In this document: positions 1-8,627 of the stretch, piece by piece
How the letters are laid out: each line of letters begins with the position of its first letter
How positions within the stretch are numbered: position 1 is the stretch's first letter
NCBI RefSeq assembly: GCF_009832745.1
Contig: NZ_VRMJ01000033.1
Coordinates: forward strand, 248,001-312,000
DNA length: 64,000 bases
Source of the DNA: Polaribacter septentrionalilitoris
Lineage (GTDB): Bacteria; Bacteroidota; Bacteroidia; Flavobacteriales; Flavobacteriaceae
Direction of reading: 5' to 3'
Program-made: the position numbers and the translations under genes
The notes under the pieces: model-generated
Databases searched by the model: none
What the model was told of the DNA's origin: nothing
What the model saw: the letters and a program-made list of their open reading frames with translations, nothing else

Positions 1-2
1 CG

Positions 3-1970
3 CATTTCGAAAAAGTAGTAAAAGAAGCACAAGTGTATTCCATAATGTGTGCGTATAATAGTTATAATGGAAAACCATGTTGTGGTAACAAAGATTTAAG
101 CAGTTTACTTCGTGATGACTGGGGCTTCGATGGCTACATTGTTTCAGATTGTTGGGCAGTAAGAGACTTTTATGATAAAGGAGCTCATGAAATAAGTGCT
201 AATGCAAAAGAAGCATCAGCCATTGCAGTTAAAGCGGGTACAGATTTAAATTGTGGAAATTCTTATCCAGCTTTAGTACAAGCTGTTAAAGACGGTTTAA
301 TTACTGAAGAAGAATTAGATGTTTCTTTAGTTAGACTATTTGTAGCTCGTTTAAAACTAGGTTTATTTGCTCCAAAAGACGCTGTTAAATACCAAAACAT
401 ATCGTATGATGTTGTAGATTCTGAAAAACATAGATTAGCTGCTTTAGAGACTGCACGAAAATCTATGGTCTTATTGAAAAATGAAAACAATTTATTGCCT
501 TTAGATAAAAATAAAATTAAAAAAATAGCTGTAATTGGTGCAAATGCAGACGATTTAGAAGTGCTTTTAGGCAACTACAATGGTTACCCAACAGATCCTA
601 TAACTCCTTTAGAAGGTATAAAACGTAAAATACCAAATGCAAAAGTTTCTTTTGCTGTGGGTAGCAAATTAGCTGAGGGACTTCCAGTTTTTGAAGCGAT
701 ACCAGAATCTTTTTTGTTTACAGATACTACTTTAAAAACAAAGGGATTAAAAGGAGAATACTACGATAATATCTCATTCAAAGGAAAACCAAAACACACA
801 CGTACAGATAAAAACGTAGATTTTACATGGAGAACCACTCCTCCGTTTCAAGATATGAGTTATGACACATATGCTGTAAGATGGTCAGGTTTTTTAAGTG
901 TAGACAAAACTGGTAATTATGCTTTAGGTGCAGAAGCTTTTTCGGGTATGAAGTTGTATTTAGATGAAAAACTAATTGTAAGTTATCGTGCAGAACATCA
1001 TCCTAAAAAAGTATATGAATACTTAAAGTTAGAAGCTGGGAAGAAATACCAAATTCGTTTTGAATGTGTGCAAAATAATACAGAACATTCTATTATGAGA
1101 TTGTTGTGGGAATCACCTAAAGAAAATCTTACAGAGGAAGCATTAGCTATTGGTAAAGATGCAGATGCCATTGTTTTGTGTATGGGAATTAGTCCATTAT
1201 TAGAAGGTGAAGAAATGAAAGTAAAAGTAGATGGTTTTGCTGGTGGTGATAGAGTACATATTAAACTACCAAAAACACAAACAGATTTGATTCAAAAAAT
1301 TCGAAAATTAGGCAAACCTACCATACTTGTTTTATTAAATGGAAGTGCTTTATCTATCAATTGGGAAAACGATAACATACCTGCCATTATAGAGGCTTGG
1401 TATCCTGGACAAGCAGGTGGTACAGCCATTGCTGATGTTATTTTTGGAGACTATAACCCTGCTGGTAGATTACCTGTAACTTTTTATAAAGATATTAATG
1501 ATATTCCTGCCTTTAGCGATTATAAAATGCAAGGTAAGACCTATCGTTATTTTAAAGGAGATCCATTGTATGAATTTGGATATGGATTAAGTTATTCCAC
1601 GTTTAAATATCATAATCTTACACTACCAAATGTTATTGAATCTGGTAATGATTTTAATCTTGAAGTAGAAGTGGAAAATACAGGTAAGTATGATGGAGAG
1701 GAAGTGGTGCAAGTTTATATACAAAATAAAAATGCAGACAAATTTAATCCTCATAAAACGCTTGCTGGTTTTCAGAGAACTTTTTTTAAGTCTGGAGAGA
1801 AAAAACTATTGACTTTTAAAATTGACAAAGCTCAGTTAAGCTCAGTTAACAAAGATGGAAAAAAGGTAATACTGCCAGGAGAATATCATATTTCGGTTGG
1901 AGGAGCTCAACCTTCATCAGATAGAGAGAAGAATGGGACTGTTGTTACAAAAAAACTTATACTCCAATAA
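3..1970 (+). CDS. GH3 family beta-glycosidase with PA14 insert (5' partial)
   Basis: The reading frame is open to the window edge, so the start lies outside; an internal GTG at 33 is not the real start. The visible part begins inside the GH3 catalytic barrel: the GFDGYIVSDCWAV segment carries the Asp expected to be the nucleophile. Then come the GH3 C-terminal alpha/beta domain (from about residue 145, RKSMVLLKNENNLLPL), a PA14-type insert (about 237-370, GLKGEYYDN onward) and a C-terminal fibronectin-III-like domain (about 550-640, after FGYGLSYSTF). This architecture is known from beta-glucosidases and beta-xylosidases of polysaccharide degraders; the substrate cannot be read from the sequence. 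The signal peptide would be in the missing N-terminus. No glycan-uptake genes are visible downstream. Confidence 0.93.
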   Translation, partial: HFEKVVKEAQVYSIMCAYNSYNGKPCCGNKDLSSLLRDDWGFDGYIVSDCWAVRDFYDKGAHEISANAKEASAIAVKAGTDLNCGNSYPALVQAVKDGLITEEELDVSLVRLFVARLKLGLFAPKDAVKYQNISYDVVDSEKHRLAALETARKSMVLLKNENNLLPLDKNKIKKIAVIGANADDLEVLLGNYNGYPTDPITPLEGIKRKIPNAKVSFAVGSKLAEGLPVFEAIPESFLFTDTTLKTKGLKGEYYDNISFKGKPKHTRTDKNVDFTWRTTPPFQDMSYDTYAVRWSGFLSVDKTGNYALGAEAFSGMKLYLDEKLIVSYRAEHHPKKVYEYLKLEAGKKYQIRFECVQNNTEHSIMRLLWESPKENLTEEALAIGKDADAIVLCMGISPLLEGEEMKVKVDGFAGGDRVHIKLPKTQTDLIQKIRKLGKPTILVLLNGSALSINWENDNIPAIIEAWYPGQAGGTAIADVIFGDYNPAGRLPVTFYKDINDIPAFSDYKMQGKTYRYFKGDPLYEFGYGLSYSTFKYHNLTLPNVIESGNDFNLEVEVENTGKYDGEEVVQVYIQNKNADKFNPHKTLAGFQRTFFKSGEKKLLTFKIDKAQLSSVNKDGKKVILPGEYHISVGGAQPSSDREKNGTVVTKKLILQ

Positions 1971-2028
1971 AACTTAAACTTTGTCTTTTTTTAATGAAAC
2001 AATTATGTTGTAAATCTATTTTTTGTAA

Positions 2029-2042
2029 CCGTTTGCAAACGG
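2029..2042. promoter_or_regulatory. 14-bp perfect palindrome, LacI-operator-like
   Basis: CCGTTTGCAAACGG is a perfect palindrome with a GC centre, the form typical of LacI-family operators. It lies 59 bp downstream of the GH3 stop and 24 bp upstream of the GNAT start, next to a TATATTTA element (2053-2060) that resembles a Bacteroidetes -7 box. It may control the GNAT gene or be a leftover of the carbohydrate-responsive control of the GH3 locus. Its function is inferred from symmetry alone. Confidence 0.4.
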
Positions 2043-2066
2043 ATAATTTTAGGTATATTTAAGCCT

Positions 2067-2609
2067 ATGCAATTTTATTTAGAAACAGAAAGACTTATCC
2101 TTAGAGAACTTCTAGATACAGATGTTGAAGGGATGTTTAATTTGGATTCAAATACAGATGTCCATAAATATCTTGGTAATAATCCAATCACATCAAAAGA
2201 AGAAGCTCAGAAAAGTATAGCCTTCATCAGAAAACAATATAAAGAGTTAGGCATTGGACGTTTTGCTGCAGTAGAAAAAACATCTGGAGAGTTTATGGGT
2301 TGGTCTGGATTAAAGCTTAATAAAGGAGAAAAAGAAGCATTGAATGGTAATCAAAACTTTATTGATATTGGGTATCGCTTTATACCAAAATACTGGAAAA
2401 AAGGGTATGGATATGAGTCTGCTGTAGCTTGTTTAAAATTTGGATTTCAACAAATGAATTTTAATACTATTTATGGAGCTGCGGATGTAAAAAACATAGG
2501 CTCAAATAAAATATTACAAAAAATTGGTTTGCAGTTTGTCAATGAATTTAGTTATAAAAATCTTGACGTAAATTGGTATGAATTAAAAAAAGAGAATTAT
2601 GGAAAATAG
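2067..2609 (+). CDS. GNAT family N-acetyltransferase (RimJ/RimL type)
   Basis: The 180-residue protein opens with LETERLILREL, the usual first strand of RimJ/RimL-like acetyltransferases, and keeps the DIGYRFIPKYWKKGYGYES segment at about 117-136, where the acetyl-CoA pyrophosphate loop sits. The family transfers acetyl from acetyl-CoA to amines, often protein N-termini or small metabolites; the acceptor cannot be predicted here. Its 3' end overlaps the next gene by 11 bp, so the two are probably co-transcribed and translationally coupled. The ATG at 2067 is the first in frame and follows a plausible promoter. Confidence 0.9.
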   Translation: MQFYLETERLILRELLDTDVEGMFNLDSNTDVHKYLGNNPITSKEEAQKSIAFIRKQYKELGIGRFAAVEKTSGEFMGWSGLKLNKGEKEALNGNQNFIDIGYRFIPKYWKKGYGYESAVACLKFGFQQMNFNTIYGAADVKNIGSNKILQKIGLQFVNEFSYKNLDVNWYELKKENYGK

Positions 2610-2952
2610 AAAATGCTTAGAATGTGGAGATGTTGTTAAAGGTAGAATTGATAAAAAATTCTGTTCTGATTATTGTAGAAACGCCTACAACAATAAGGTA
2701 AATAAAGACAGTAAAAATCTCATCAGAAATATCAATAATCGTCTTCGTAAAAATTATAAAATTTTATCTGTATTAAACACAACTGGTAAAACAAAAGTAA
2801 CCAGAACCAAATTATACGACAGAGGTTTCGATTTCAACTTCTTTACATCCATCTATAAAACTAAAACTGGAAACACTTATTTTTATGTTTATGACCAAGG
2901 ATATTTGGCGCTAGAAGAAGAATTATTTCTACTAATAAGAAAAGGTAGTTAA
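2599..2952 (+). CDS. Small zinc-ribbon protein of unknown function
   Basis: The 117-residue protein begins with a CLECG...KFCSDYC pattern (residues 5-26), a treble-clef/zinc-ribbon-like four-cysteine site expected to hold one zinc ion. The rest (about 40-117) is basic, then mixed alpha/beta, with RNNINNRLRKNYKIL suggesting nucleic-acid or ribosome contact. I recall similar proteins as conserved hypotheticals in Flavobacteriia; no function is known to me. It overlaps the upstream GNAT gene by 11 bp and converges on the CBS gene 13 bp away, leaving no room for a separate terminator. Confidence 0.8.
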   Translation: MENRKCLECGDVVKGRIDKKFCSDYCRNAYNNKVNKDSKNLIRNINNRLRKNYKILSVLNTTGKTKVTRTKLYDRGFDFNFFTSIYKTKTGNTYFYVYDQGYLALEEELFLLIRKGS

Positions 2953-2965
2953 TTCTAAAATAGTA

Positions 2966-3433
2966 TTATTTCCAAGTATTCCCTTTAACGTTATCTGCTG
3001 CTTTTAAAACATCTTTCTGGCTTAGTTGGCCAATTAATTTACCATTTTCAACCACAGGAAATCTTCTTCTACGAGAAGAAATAAACTTAAAGGCAGCATC
3101 AAAAATGTTCATATTCTTATCAATCGTATCAACATCAGTCACCATATATTTCCCTACAGTATTATTTCTATCAGATGGCATATTGTAATATTTACTCTCA
3201 GAAATATGTTTGATACAATCTGTTTCAGAAATAATACCAATCAACTCATTATTATCGTTTACAACAGGTCCTCCAGAAATTTTATAGGTAATTAATTGAT
3301 GAATTACATGATCTAAAGAATCTTCTGCTTTAAAAGTGATTAATTTTTTAGTCATATAGTCAGACACTAAAATCTGTGCTTCTTCTTTTGCTTGATTTGT
3401 ATCTCTTTTTCCTTGAAAGCTTTTAATACCCAT
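2966..3433 (-). CDS. CBS-domain protein
   Basis: The 155-residue protein consists almost entirely of two CBS motifs (about 22-85 and 92-150). Recognisable pieces are VSDYMTKKLITFKAEDSLDHVIHQL, SGGPVVNDNNELIGIISETD and RRRFPVVENGKLIGQLSQKDV. Such stand-alone CBS pairs bind adenine nucleotides and act as energy or ligand sensors for a partner. The partner is not in this window. The ATG is preceded by an AT-rich leader. It is transcribed alone, convergent with the zinc-ribbon gene and divergent from the M28 peptidase gene. Confidence 0.9.
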   Translation of the reverse strand: MGIKSFQGKRDTNQAKEEAQILVSDYMTKKLITFKAEDSLDHVIHQLITYKISGGPVVNDNNELIGIISETDCIKHISESKYYNMPSDRNNTVGKYMVTDVDTIDKNMNIFDAAFKFISSRRRRFPVVENGKLIGQLSQKDVLKAADNVKGNTWK

Positions 3434-3539
3434 AATAATTTAGTTTTAGTTGTTTTAAATTTACTGATTTTTCTGTTTTATCCAACAAATACCCTAAGTT
3501 TTTTTTATTTCATACATTTATAAAAACTAAACTCATTGT

Positions 3540-5837
3540 ATGAAAGCTTTTTCTTCTCTTGTTTCAGTACTCATAATTTTAGGTGTAATTTATTGGAGTT
3601 TTTCTGATATGAAACCTACTTTACCATCAGAAAAAGTAACTTCCAAAACAGCTTTTTCTATTGATAATGCGTTGTATCATTTAAAGAAAATCAGTAAAGA
3701 AGCACATTATACAGGGTCTGAAGAACACAAAACTGTACAAAATTATATTGTAAGAGAATTGCAAAAAATGGGGTTAGAAACTGAGATACAAACCCAAACT
3801 GCAATCAATAGAAAATGGTTTGCTGCCACAACTACAGAGAATATTTTAGCTCGAATTAAAGGAACTGAAAATGGTAAAGCATTAATGCTATTAACACATT
3901 ATGATTCGAATCCGCATTCTGCATTGGGTGCAAGTGACGCTGGTTCTGGTGTAGTAACTATTTTAGAGGGAATTAGAGCTTTTTTAGCCAAAAACAAAAC
4001 ACCTAAAAATGATATTATTATTCTAATTTCTGATGCTGAAGAATTAGGATTATTGGGTGCTCAAGCATTTGTTGATGCACATTCTTGGACAAAAGATGTT
4101 GGTTTGGTGCTCAATTTTGAAGCCAGAGGGAGTGGTGGACCAAGTTATATGTTGATGGAAACCAATGGCAAAAACAGTAAATTATTGAGCGAGTTTTTGG
4201 CAGCAAAACCCAATTATCCTGCTGCAAATTCTTTAATGTATAGTATTTATAAAAAGTTACCTAACGATACAGATTTAACTATTTTTAGAGAAAATGCTGA
4301 TATTAACGGATTTAATTTTGCTTTTATTGGAGATCATTTCGATTACCATACCGCACAAGATTCTTACGAAAGATTAGACAGAGAAACATTGTTACATCAG
4401 GCAGATTATTTTACCTCAACTGTCAATTATTTTGCAAACTCAGACTTGTCTAATTTAAATTCTGATGAAGATTACGTATATGTAAATTTCCCTTTTATGG
4501 GATTAGCAACCTATCCGTTTTCTTGGGTTTTACCTATGCTGATTGCTGCAATCGTTGTATTTGTATTGTTAATTTTCTTTGGAATTGCAAAAAGAAAACT
4601 TTCATTAAAAGGCATTTTAAAAGGCTTAGGAATTTTTCTTTTATCTATTCTTTTATGCGTTGGAATTTCTTTTGGATTATGGAAACTAATCTTAATGATT
4701 CATCCTCATTACCAAGATATGTTGCATGGTTTTACCTATAATGGATATCAATACATTGCTGCATTTGTTTTCTTAAATATTTGGCTACTTTTCAAAACTT
4801 ACAAATACATTTCTAAACACGAAAAAATTACTGATTTTCTCATTGGACCCATTCTAATTTGGTTAATCATCAACTTTTTAATTAGCAGTTCTTTAAAAGG
4901 TGCTGGATTTTTCATCATTCCTGTTTTTTGTGCGTTAGCAATTTTAGCAATTGCTGTTTTTATGGATTTAGAAGAAAAGTCAAAACGTATTTTATTTACC
5001 ATTTTATCTATTCCAACCCTCTATATTTTTGCACCTTTAGTAAAAATGTTTCCAGTAGGTTTAGGGTTAAAAATCTTATTTGTTAGCGGACTTTTTATTG
5101 CATTAATCTTTGGGTTAATGGTGTTTACTTTTCATCAAAAAAAGACCTTTTGGATGCAAAAAACAGTTGGTCTTTTGACTATTATTTTCTTTGGGTTGGC
5201 AACATACAACAGCGGTTTTACTGTTGATAAAAAGAAACCAAATAGTATTGTTTACATTCAAAATTCTGATGATAAAACTGCTTATTTTGGAACTTACAAT
5301 CATACTTTAGATGAATACACAAAACAGATTTTTGATAAAAATGCTATAGAAGGTGGTATTGTAAATGCAGAAACCAAAAGCAAATACAACACTCGCTTTA
5401 GCTACCATAAAAAAACTGATTTTAGAAACATCAAATCGTCTAATATTGTTACCGAATTAGATACGATAATTGGCAACAAACGTTTTATTGAGTTAACAAT
5501 TTCTCCCGAGAGAAAAGTAAATAAGTTAGAATTTATCACAAAAAAAGAATTGAAGCTACATCAATTTAAAGTAAATGATGTTTTGGTAAATGATGGCAAA
5601 ACCTATAACGTAAAAAGGGCAACCTTTTTAATTTATCATGTGGCAAATCAAGACAAAGAAGTAACACTTTCTTTTTCGGTTTCAAAAGACTATAGTTTTA
5701 ATGTTATTATCAACGAAATCTCTTACGATTTGTTAGAAAACTTAAATTTTAACATCACTCCTAGAACAGAGACAATGATGCCAATGCCATTTGTAACTAA
5801 TGATGCTATTATTATTTCTAAAAAATTACCTCTATAA
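3540..5837 (+). CDS. Membrane M28 family metallopeptidase
   Basis: The 765-residue protein has an N-terminal membrane anchor (about 6-22), a periplasmic zinc-aminopeptidase M28 domain (about 45-300), a block of roughly eight or nine hydrophobic segments (about 320-560) and a soluble C-terminal part. Metal-site motifs are LLTHYDS (His120), GASDAGSG (Asp133), SDAEELG (Glu167/168), NFEARG (Glu194) and HFDYHTAQDS near 262. The layout is that of the ER metallopeptidase 1/Pff1 branch of M28, enzymes that hydrolyse N-terminal peptide bonds with two zinc ions. It is a single-gene unit ending at a strong shared terminator. Confidence 0.92.
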   Translation: MKAFSSLVSVLIILGVIYWSFSDMKPTLPSEKVTSKTAFSIDNALYHLKKISKEAHYTGSEEHKTVQNYIVRELQKMGLETEIQTQTAINRKWFAATTTENILARIKGTENGKALMLLTHYDSNPHSALGASDAGSGVVTILEGIRAFLAKNKTPKNDIIILISDAEELGLLGAQAFVDAHSWTKDVGLVLNFEARGSGGPSYMLMETNGKNSKLLSEFLAAKPNYPAANSLMYSIYKKLPNDTDLTIFRENADINGFNFAFIGDHFDYHTAQDSYERLDRETLLHQADYFTSTVNYFANSDLSNLNSDEDYVYVNFPFMGLATYPFSWVLPMLIAAIVVFVLLIFFGIAKRKLSLKGILKGLGIFLLSILLCVGISFGLWKLILMIHPHYQDMLHGFTYNGYQYIAAFVFLNIWLLFKTYKYISKHEKITDFLIGPILIWLIINFLISSSLKGAGFFIIPVFCALAILAIAVFMDLEEKSKRILFTILSIPTLYIFAPLVKMFPVGLGLKILFVSGLFIALIFGLMVFTFHQKKTFWMQKTVGLLTIIFFGLATYNSGFTVDKKKPNSIVYIQNSDDKTAYFGTYNHTLDEYTKQIFDKNAIEGGIVNAETKSKYNTRFSYHKKTDFRNIKSSNIVTELDTIIGNKRFIELTISPERKVNKLEFITKKELKLHQFKVNDVLVNDGKTYNVKRATFLIYHVANQDKEVTLSFSVSKDYSFNVIINEISYDLLENLNFNITPRTETMMPMPFVTNDAIIISKKLPL

Positions 5838-5838
5838 A

Positions 5839-5867
5839 AAAAGCACCCTAAATTTTAGGATGCTTTT
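5839..5867. terminator. Bidirectional rho-independent terminator
   Basis: An A-tract runs into a hairpin (AAAAGCA-C-CCTAA pairing with TTAGG-A-TGCTTTT, one C/A mismatch, short loop) followed by a T-tract. It lies between the convergent M28 peptidase and pyk genes, 1 bp after the former's stop, and its U-tracts suit both directions. Confidence 0.85.
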
Positions 5868-5888
5868 ATATATTATTTCAGTGGTTTC

Positions 5889-7316
5889 TTAATCAATTTC
5901 AGAAACACGCAATGTATTTACCATTCCTTCTGCTTCAACTGGCATAGAAGTTAGGTTAATCATTAAATCACCTTCTTGAACAAAACCTATTTTTTTGGTA
6001 ATTTTATTAATATCAACCACAGTATCATCTGTACTTAATCTTTTGTCATAATAAAAAGCTTTAACTCCCCAAAGTAAGTTTAGTTTTCCTAAAATTCTTT
6101 TTTCTGATGAAAATGCTAATATTTTAGCTTGTGGTCTCCATGCAGAAATTTGAAAAGCTGTATAACCACTTCTTGTTAATGTAGAAATTGCTTTTGCATC
6201 GATATCATTTGCCATTAATGCTGCGTGATGACAAACGGATTTTGTAATAAATCTATTGGTTCTTATGTGTGGAGCTTCATGTGGTACTTTAATCATTCTT
6301 GAGTTTTCCACAGCTTTGATAATCTCTGTCATTTTTTGAATAACTCTTATTGGGTGTTTCCCAACAGAAGTTTCTCCAGAAAGCATCACAGCATCTGCAC
6401 CATCAATAATAGAATTGGCAACGTCATTAACCTCTGCTCTTGTTGGTACAGAATTGTCAATCATTGTCTCCATCATTTGTGTAGCAATAATTACAGGAAT
6501 TCTTGCTCTTTTTGCACGTCTCACTAATTTTTTCTGAATTAATGGTACGTCTTGCATCGGAATTTCTACACCTAAATCTCCACGAGCCACCATTAATCCA
6601 TCACAATAAGGTATTAGAGCGTCCATATTGGCAACCGCTTCTGGTTTTTCTATTTTAGCAATTACTGGTACTCTATATTCTGAATGTTCATCAATTAAAT
6701 CGCGTAACATTCTTAAATCTTCTGGTGTTCTTACAAAAGATAGTGCAATCCAATCTACTTCTTGCCCTAAAGCAAAAATAGCATCTGCTTTATCTTTTTC
6801 TGTAAGAGCTGGCAAAGAAATGGCTGTATTAGGTAGATTAACTCCTTTTTTAGAGTTTAAAGGTCCACCAACAATTACTTTTACAACTACCTCATCTTCT
6901 TTGTTTGTAGAGATTACTTCGAACATCAACTTACCATCATCAACTAAAATATTTTCTCCTACTTTAACATCTTTAGGAAAACGTTGATAGGTCATAAACG
7001 CTTTTTCTTTTGTACCAATGCATTGATCTGTAGTAAAGGTAAAGGTGTCTCCATCTTCTAAAACTACACCATCTTCCATAACTCCTACACGAAGTTTTGG
7101 ACCTTGTAAATCTGCAAGAATAGCTACGTTAAAACCGTTTTCTTCATTGATTTCTCTAATTCTTTGAACCTGAGTTTTTACAATATCATAATTCGCATGT
7201 GAAAAGTTAATACGAAATACATTAACCCCTTCTTTTGCTAACTGCGTAAGTATTTCTTTTGAATCTGTTGCTGGTCCTAGAGTAGCAACTATTTTTGTTT
7301 TTTTATAATAATCCAT
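5889..7316 (-). CDS. pyk: Pyruvate kinase
   Basis: It catalyses the last step of glycolysis, phosphoenolpyruvate plus ADP to pyruvate plus ATP, in the cytosol. The 475-residue length fits the family. Visible landmarks are KIVATLGPAT (8-17), the NFSHANYD phosphate-binding region (37-44), the catalytic signature VIAKIEKPEAV with Lys221, and RGDLGVE (245-251), followed by IIATQMMETM. The B-domain lies at about 70-170 and the allosteric C-domain from about 345. The gene follows the IPExxxVDY gene with a 2-bp gap, so they are one operon; this pairing with rnc, fabF and acpP upstream is a conserved Bacteroidetes arrangement as I know it. Confidence 0.98.
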   Translation of the reverse strand: MDYYKKTKIVATLGPATDSKEILTQLAKEGVNVFRINFSHANYDIVKTQVQRIREINEENGFNVAILADLQGPKLRVGVMEDGVVLEDGDTFTFTTDQCIGTKEKAFMTYQRFPKDVKVGENILVDDGKLMFEVISTNKEDEVVVKVIVGGPLNSKKGVNLPNTAISLPALTEKDKADAIFALGQEVDWIALSFVRTPEDLRMLRDLIDEHSEYRVPVIAKIEKPEAVANMDALIPYCDGLMVARGDLGVEIPMQDVPLIQKKLVRRAKRARIPVIIATQMMETMIDNSVPTRAEVNDVANSIIDGADAVMLSGETSVGKHPIRVIQKMTEIIKAVENSRMIKVPHEAPHIRTNRFITKSVCHHAALMANDIDAKAISTLTRSGYTAFQISAWRPQAKILAFSSEKRILGKLNLLWGVKAFYYDKRLSTDDTVVDINKITKKIGFVQEGDLMINLTSMPVEAEGMVNTLRVSEID

Positions 7317-7318
7317 AT

Positions 7319-7789
7319 TTAAAATATTAAAAAGTCTTTTGACTTTAAAGTGTTTTTATCAATTGAGTATGCTGTAATTACATGATCAATCTGTTTAATT
7401 TTATGTATCGTTTTCAAAATAAATTCATATTCAGATTCTCCACAAATTTTTAAAAAAAAATCTACTTTTTTCTTCTCTGGAATCAGATATGTCTTTGTTT
7501 CTGATGTTAACAATAATTCATTTGATACGGTTTGATTTTCTCTTCTATAGCTATTTGCTATTAAAAACCAATCAAAATCATATTTTACGTTTTCATAATT
7601 ATAAATCGAAAATGTTGCTTTCTTATTTTGCCTTTTAAATTCTAAATCTTTTTGAGCTTTAGAAAAATGCGTATTTAAGTTTTTGTTAAGCAGATAAGCA
7701 AGTTTGTAGTCTTCTAAAGTAGAATGGATTCCTATTAAAGAATATTCTTCTTCGCAAAATTCGTCCATTTCTAAAGCGTAAACCTGCAT
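7319..7789 (-). CDS. IPExxxVDY family protein
   Basis: The 156-residue protein contains YLIPEKKKVDFFLKI at about 110-124, matching the IPExxxVDY motif that names this small Bacteroidetes family (the last residue is Phe rather than Tyr). The family has no assigned biochemical role. It is highly acidic/aromatic, has no signal peptide or membrane segment and is expected in the cytosol. It sits between rnc and pyk, only 2 bp before pyk, an arrangement I recall as recurrent in the phylum. Confidence 0.88.
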   Translation of the reverse strand: MQVYALEMDEFCEEEYSLIGIHSTLEDYKLAYLLNKNLNTHFSKAQKDLEFKRQNKKATFSIYNYENVKYDFDWFLIANSYRRENQTVSNELLLTSETKTYLIPEKKKVDFFLKICGESEYEFILKTIHKIKQIDHVITAYSIDKNTLKSKDFLIF

Positions 7790-7883
7790 AAATTATAACG
7801 AGTTATAGTTTTTATGAGTAAGCTAAATTACGAATTTGTTTATGAGTTTTTGTGTTAATTTAACGATAACGTTTTCGTGTTGT

Positions 7884-8621
7884 TTAGCCTAATGTAATTT
7901 CTTTTTGAAAAGCATAATATACTCTTTTAGATGCTTGCTCTTCTGCTTTCTTTTTAGATGTAGCCCTACCTTTGGCAATCTGTTCACCATCAATACTAAT
8001 TTTTACACTAAAATGTTTTATTGATTCGTTTCCGGAATCTTCATAAGTATCAAAAGAATATTTCTTTTTTTGTTTTTGACACCATTCTATAATCAATCCT
8101 TTGTAGCTTGTAATTTTACCTTCTAATTTTTCAATATCTACATAAGGTATAATTACATTTTCATAGATAAATTTTTGGCATTTATTGTATCCTTTATCTA
8201 AATAAATAGCGCCAATTAATGCTTCAAAGATATTTCCGTGAATATTATCGCCAACATTAGCTTGATCTATATTACTCTTTACAAAACGAATTAAATCTAA
8301 GTCTTTTCCTAACTCGTTTAAATGCTCTCTACTTACAATTTTAGAACGCATTTGTGTGAGATACCCTTCTGAACCTGTTGGTACTTTTCTATATAAATAA
8401 GCAGCAATCACAGAACCTAAAATAGAGTCTCCTAAAAACTCCAAACGTTCATAGTTGATAGGAATTCCTTTTTTATCAACAATTTGTAAAGATCTATGTG
8501 TAAATGCCTTCTTGTATTTATTGAGGCTTCTTGGAGAAAAATTGAGTAGTTTTTTTAATTCGTTATATAGATGTGTGTCCTCTTCTGATTGAGGTTTAAC
8601 TATTTTACGAATAAAATTCAT
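7884..8621 (-). CDS. rnc: Ribonuclease III
   Basis: The enzyme cleaves double-stranded RNA during rRNA and mRNA processing. The 245-residue protein has the catalytic RNase III domain (about 20-160) with the signature YERLEFLGDS at 57-66 (Glu61, Asp65) and the second acidic cluster around FEALIGAIYLDKGY (Glu133). Asn130 stands where E. coli has Asp114; as far as I know this Asn is common in Bacteroidetes enzymes. A dsRNA-binding domain follows (about 170-240, SYKGLIIEWCQ...AEEQASKRVYYAF). The start lies 6 bp after fabF, so the two are co-transcribed. Confidence 0.97.
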   Translation of the reverse strand: MNFIRKIVKPQSEEDTHLYNELKKLLNFSPRSLNKYKKAFTHRSLQIVDKKGIPINYERLEFLGDSILGSVIAAYLYRKVPTGSEGYLTQMRSKIVSREHLNELGKDLDLIRFVKSNIDQANVGDNIHGNIFEALIGAIYLDKGYNKCQKFIYENVIIPYVDIEKLEGKITSYKGLIIEWCQKQKKKYSFDTYEDSGNESIKHFSVKISIDGEQIAKGRATSKKKAEEQASKRVYYAFQKEITLG

Positions 8622-8627
8622 ACAATA

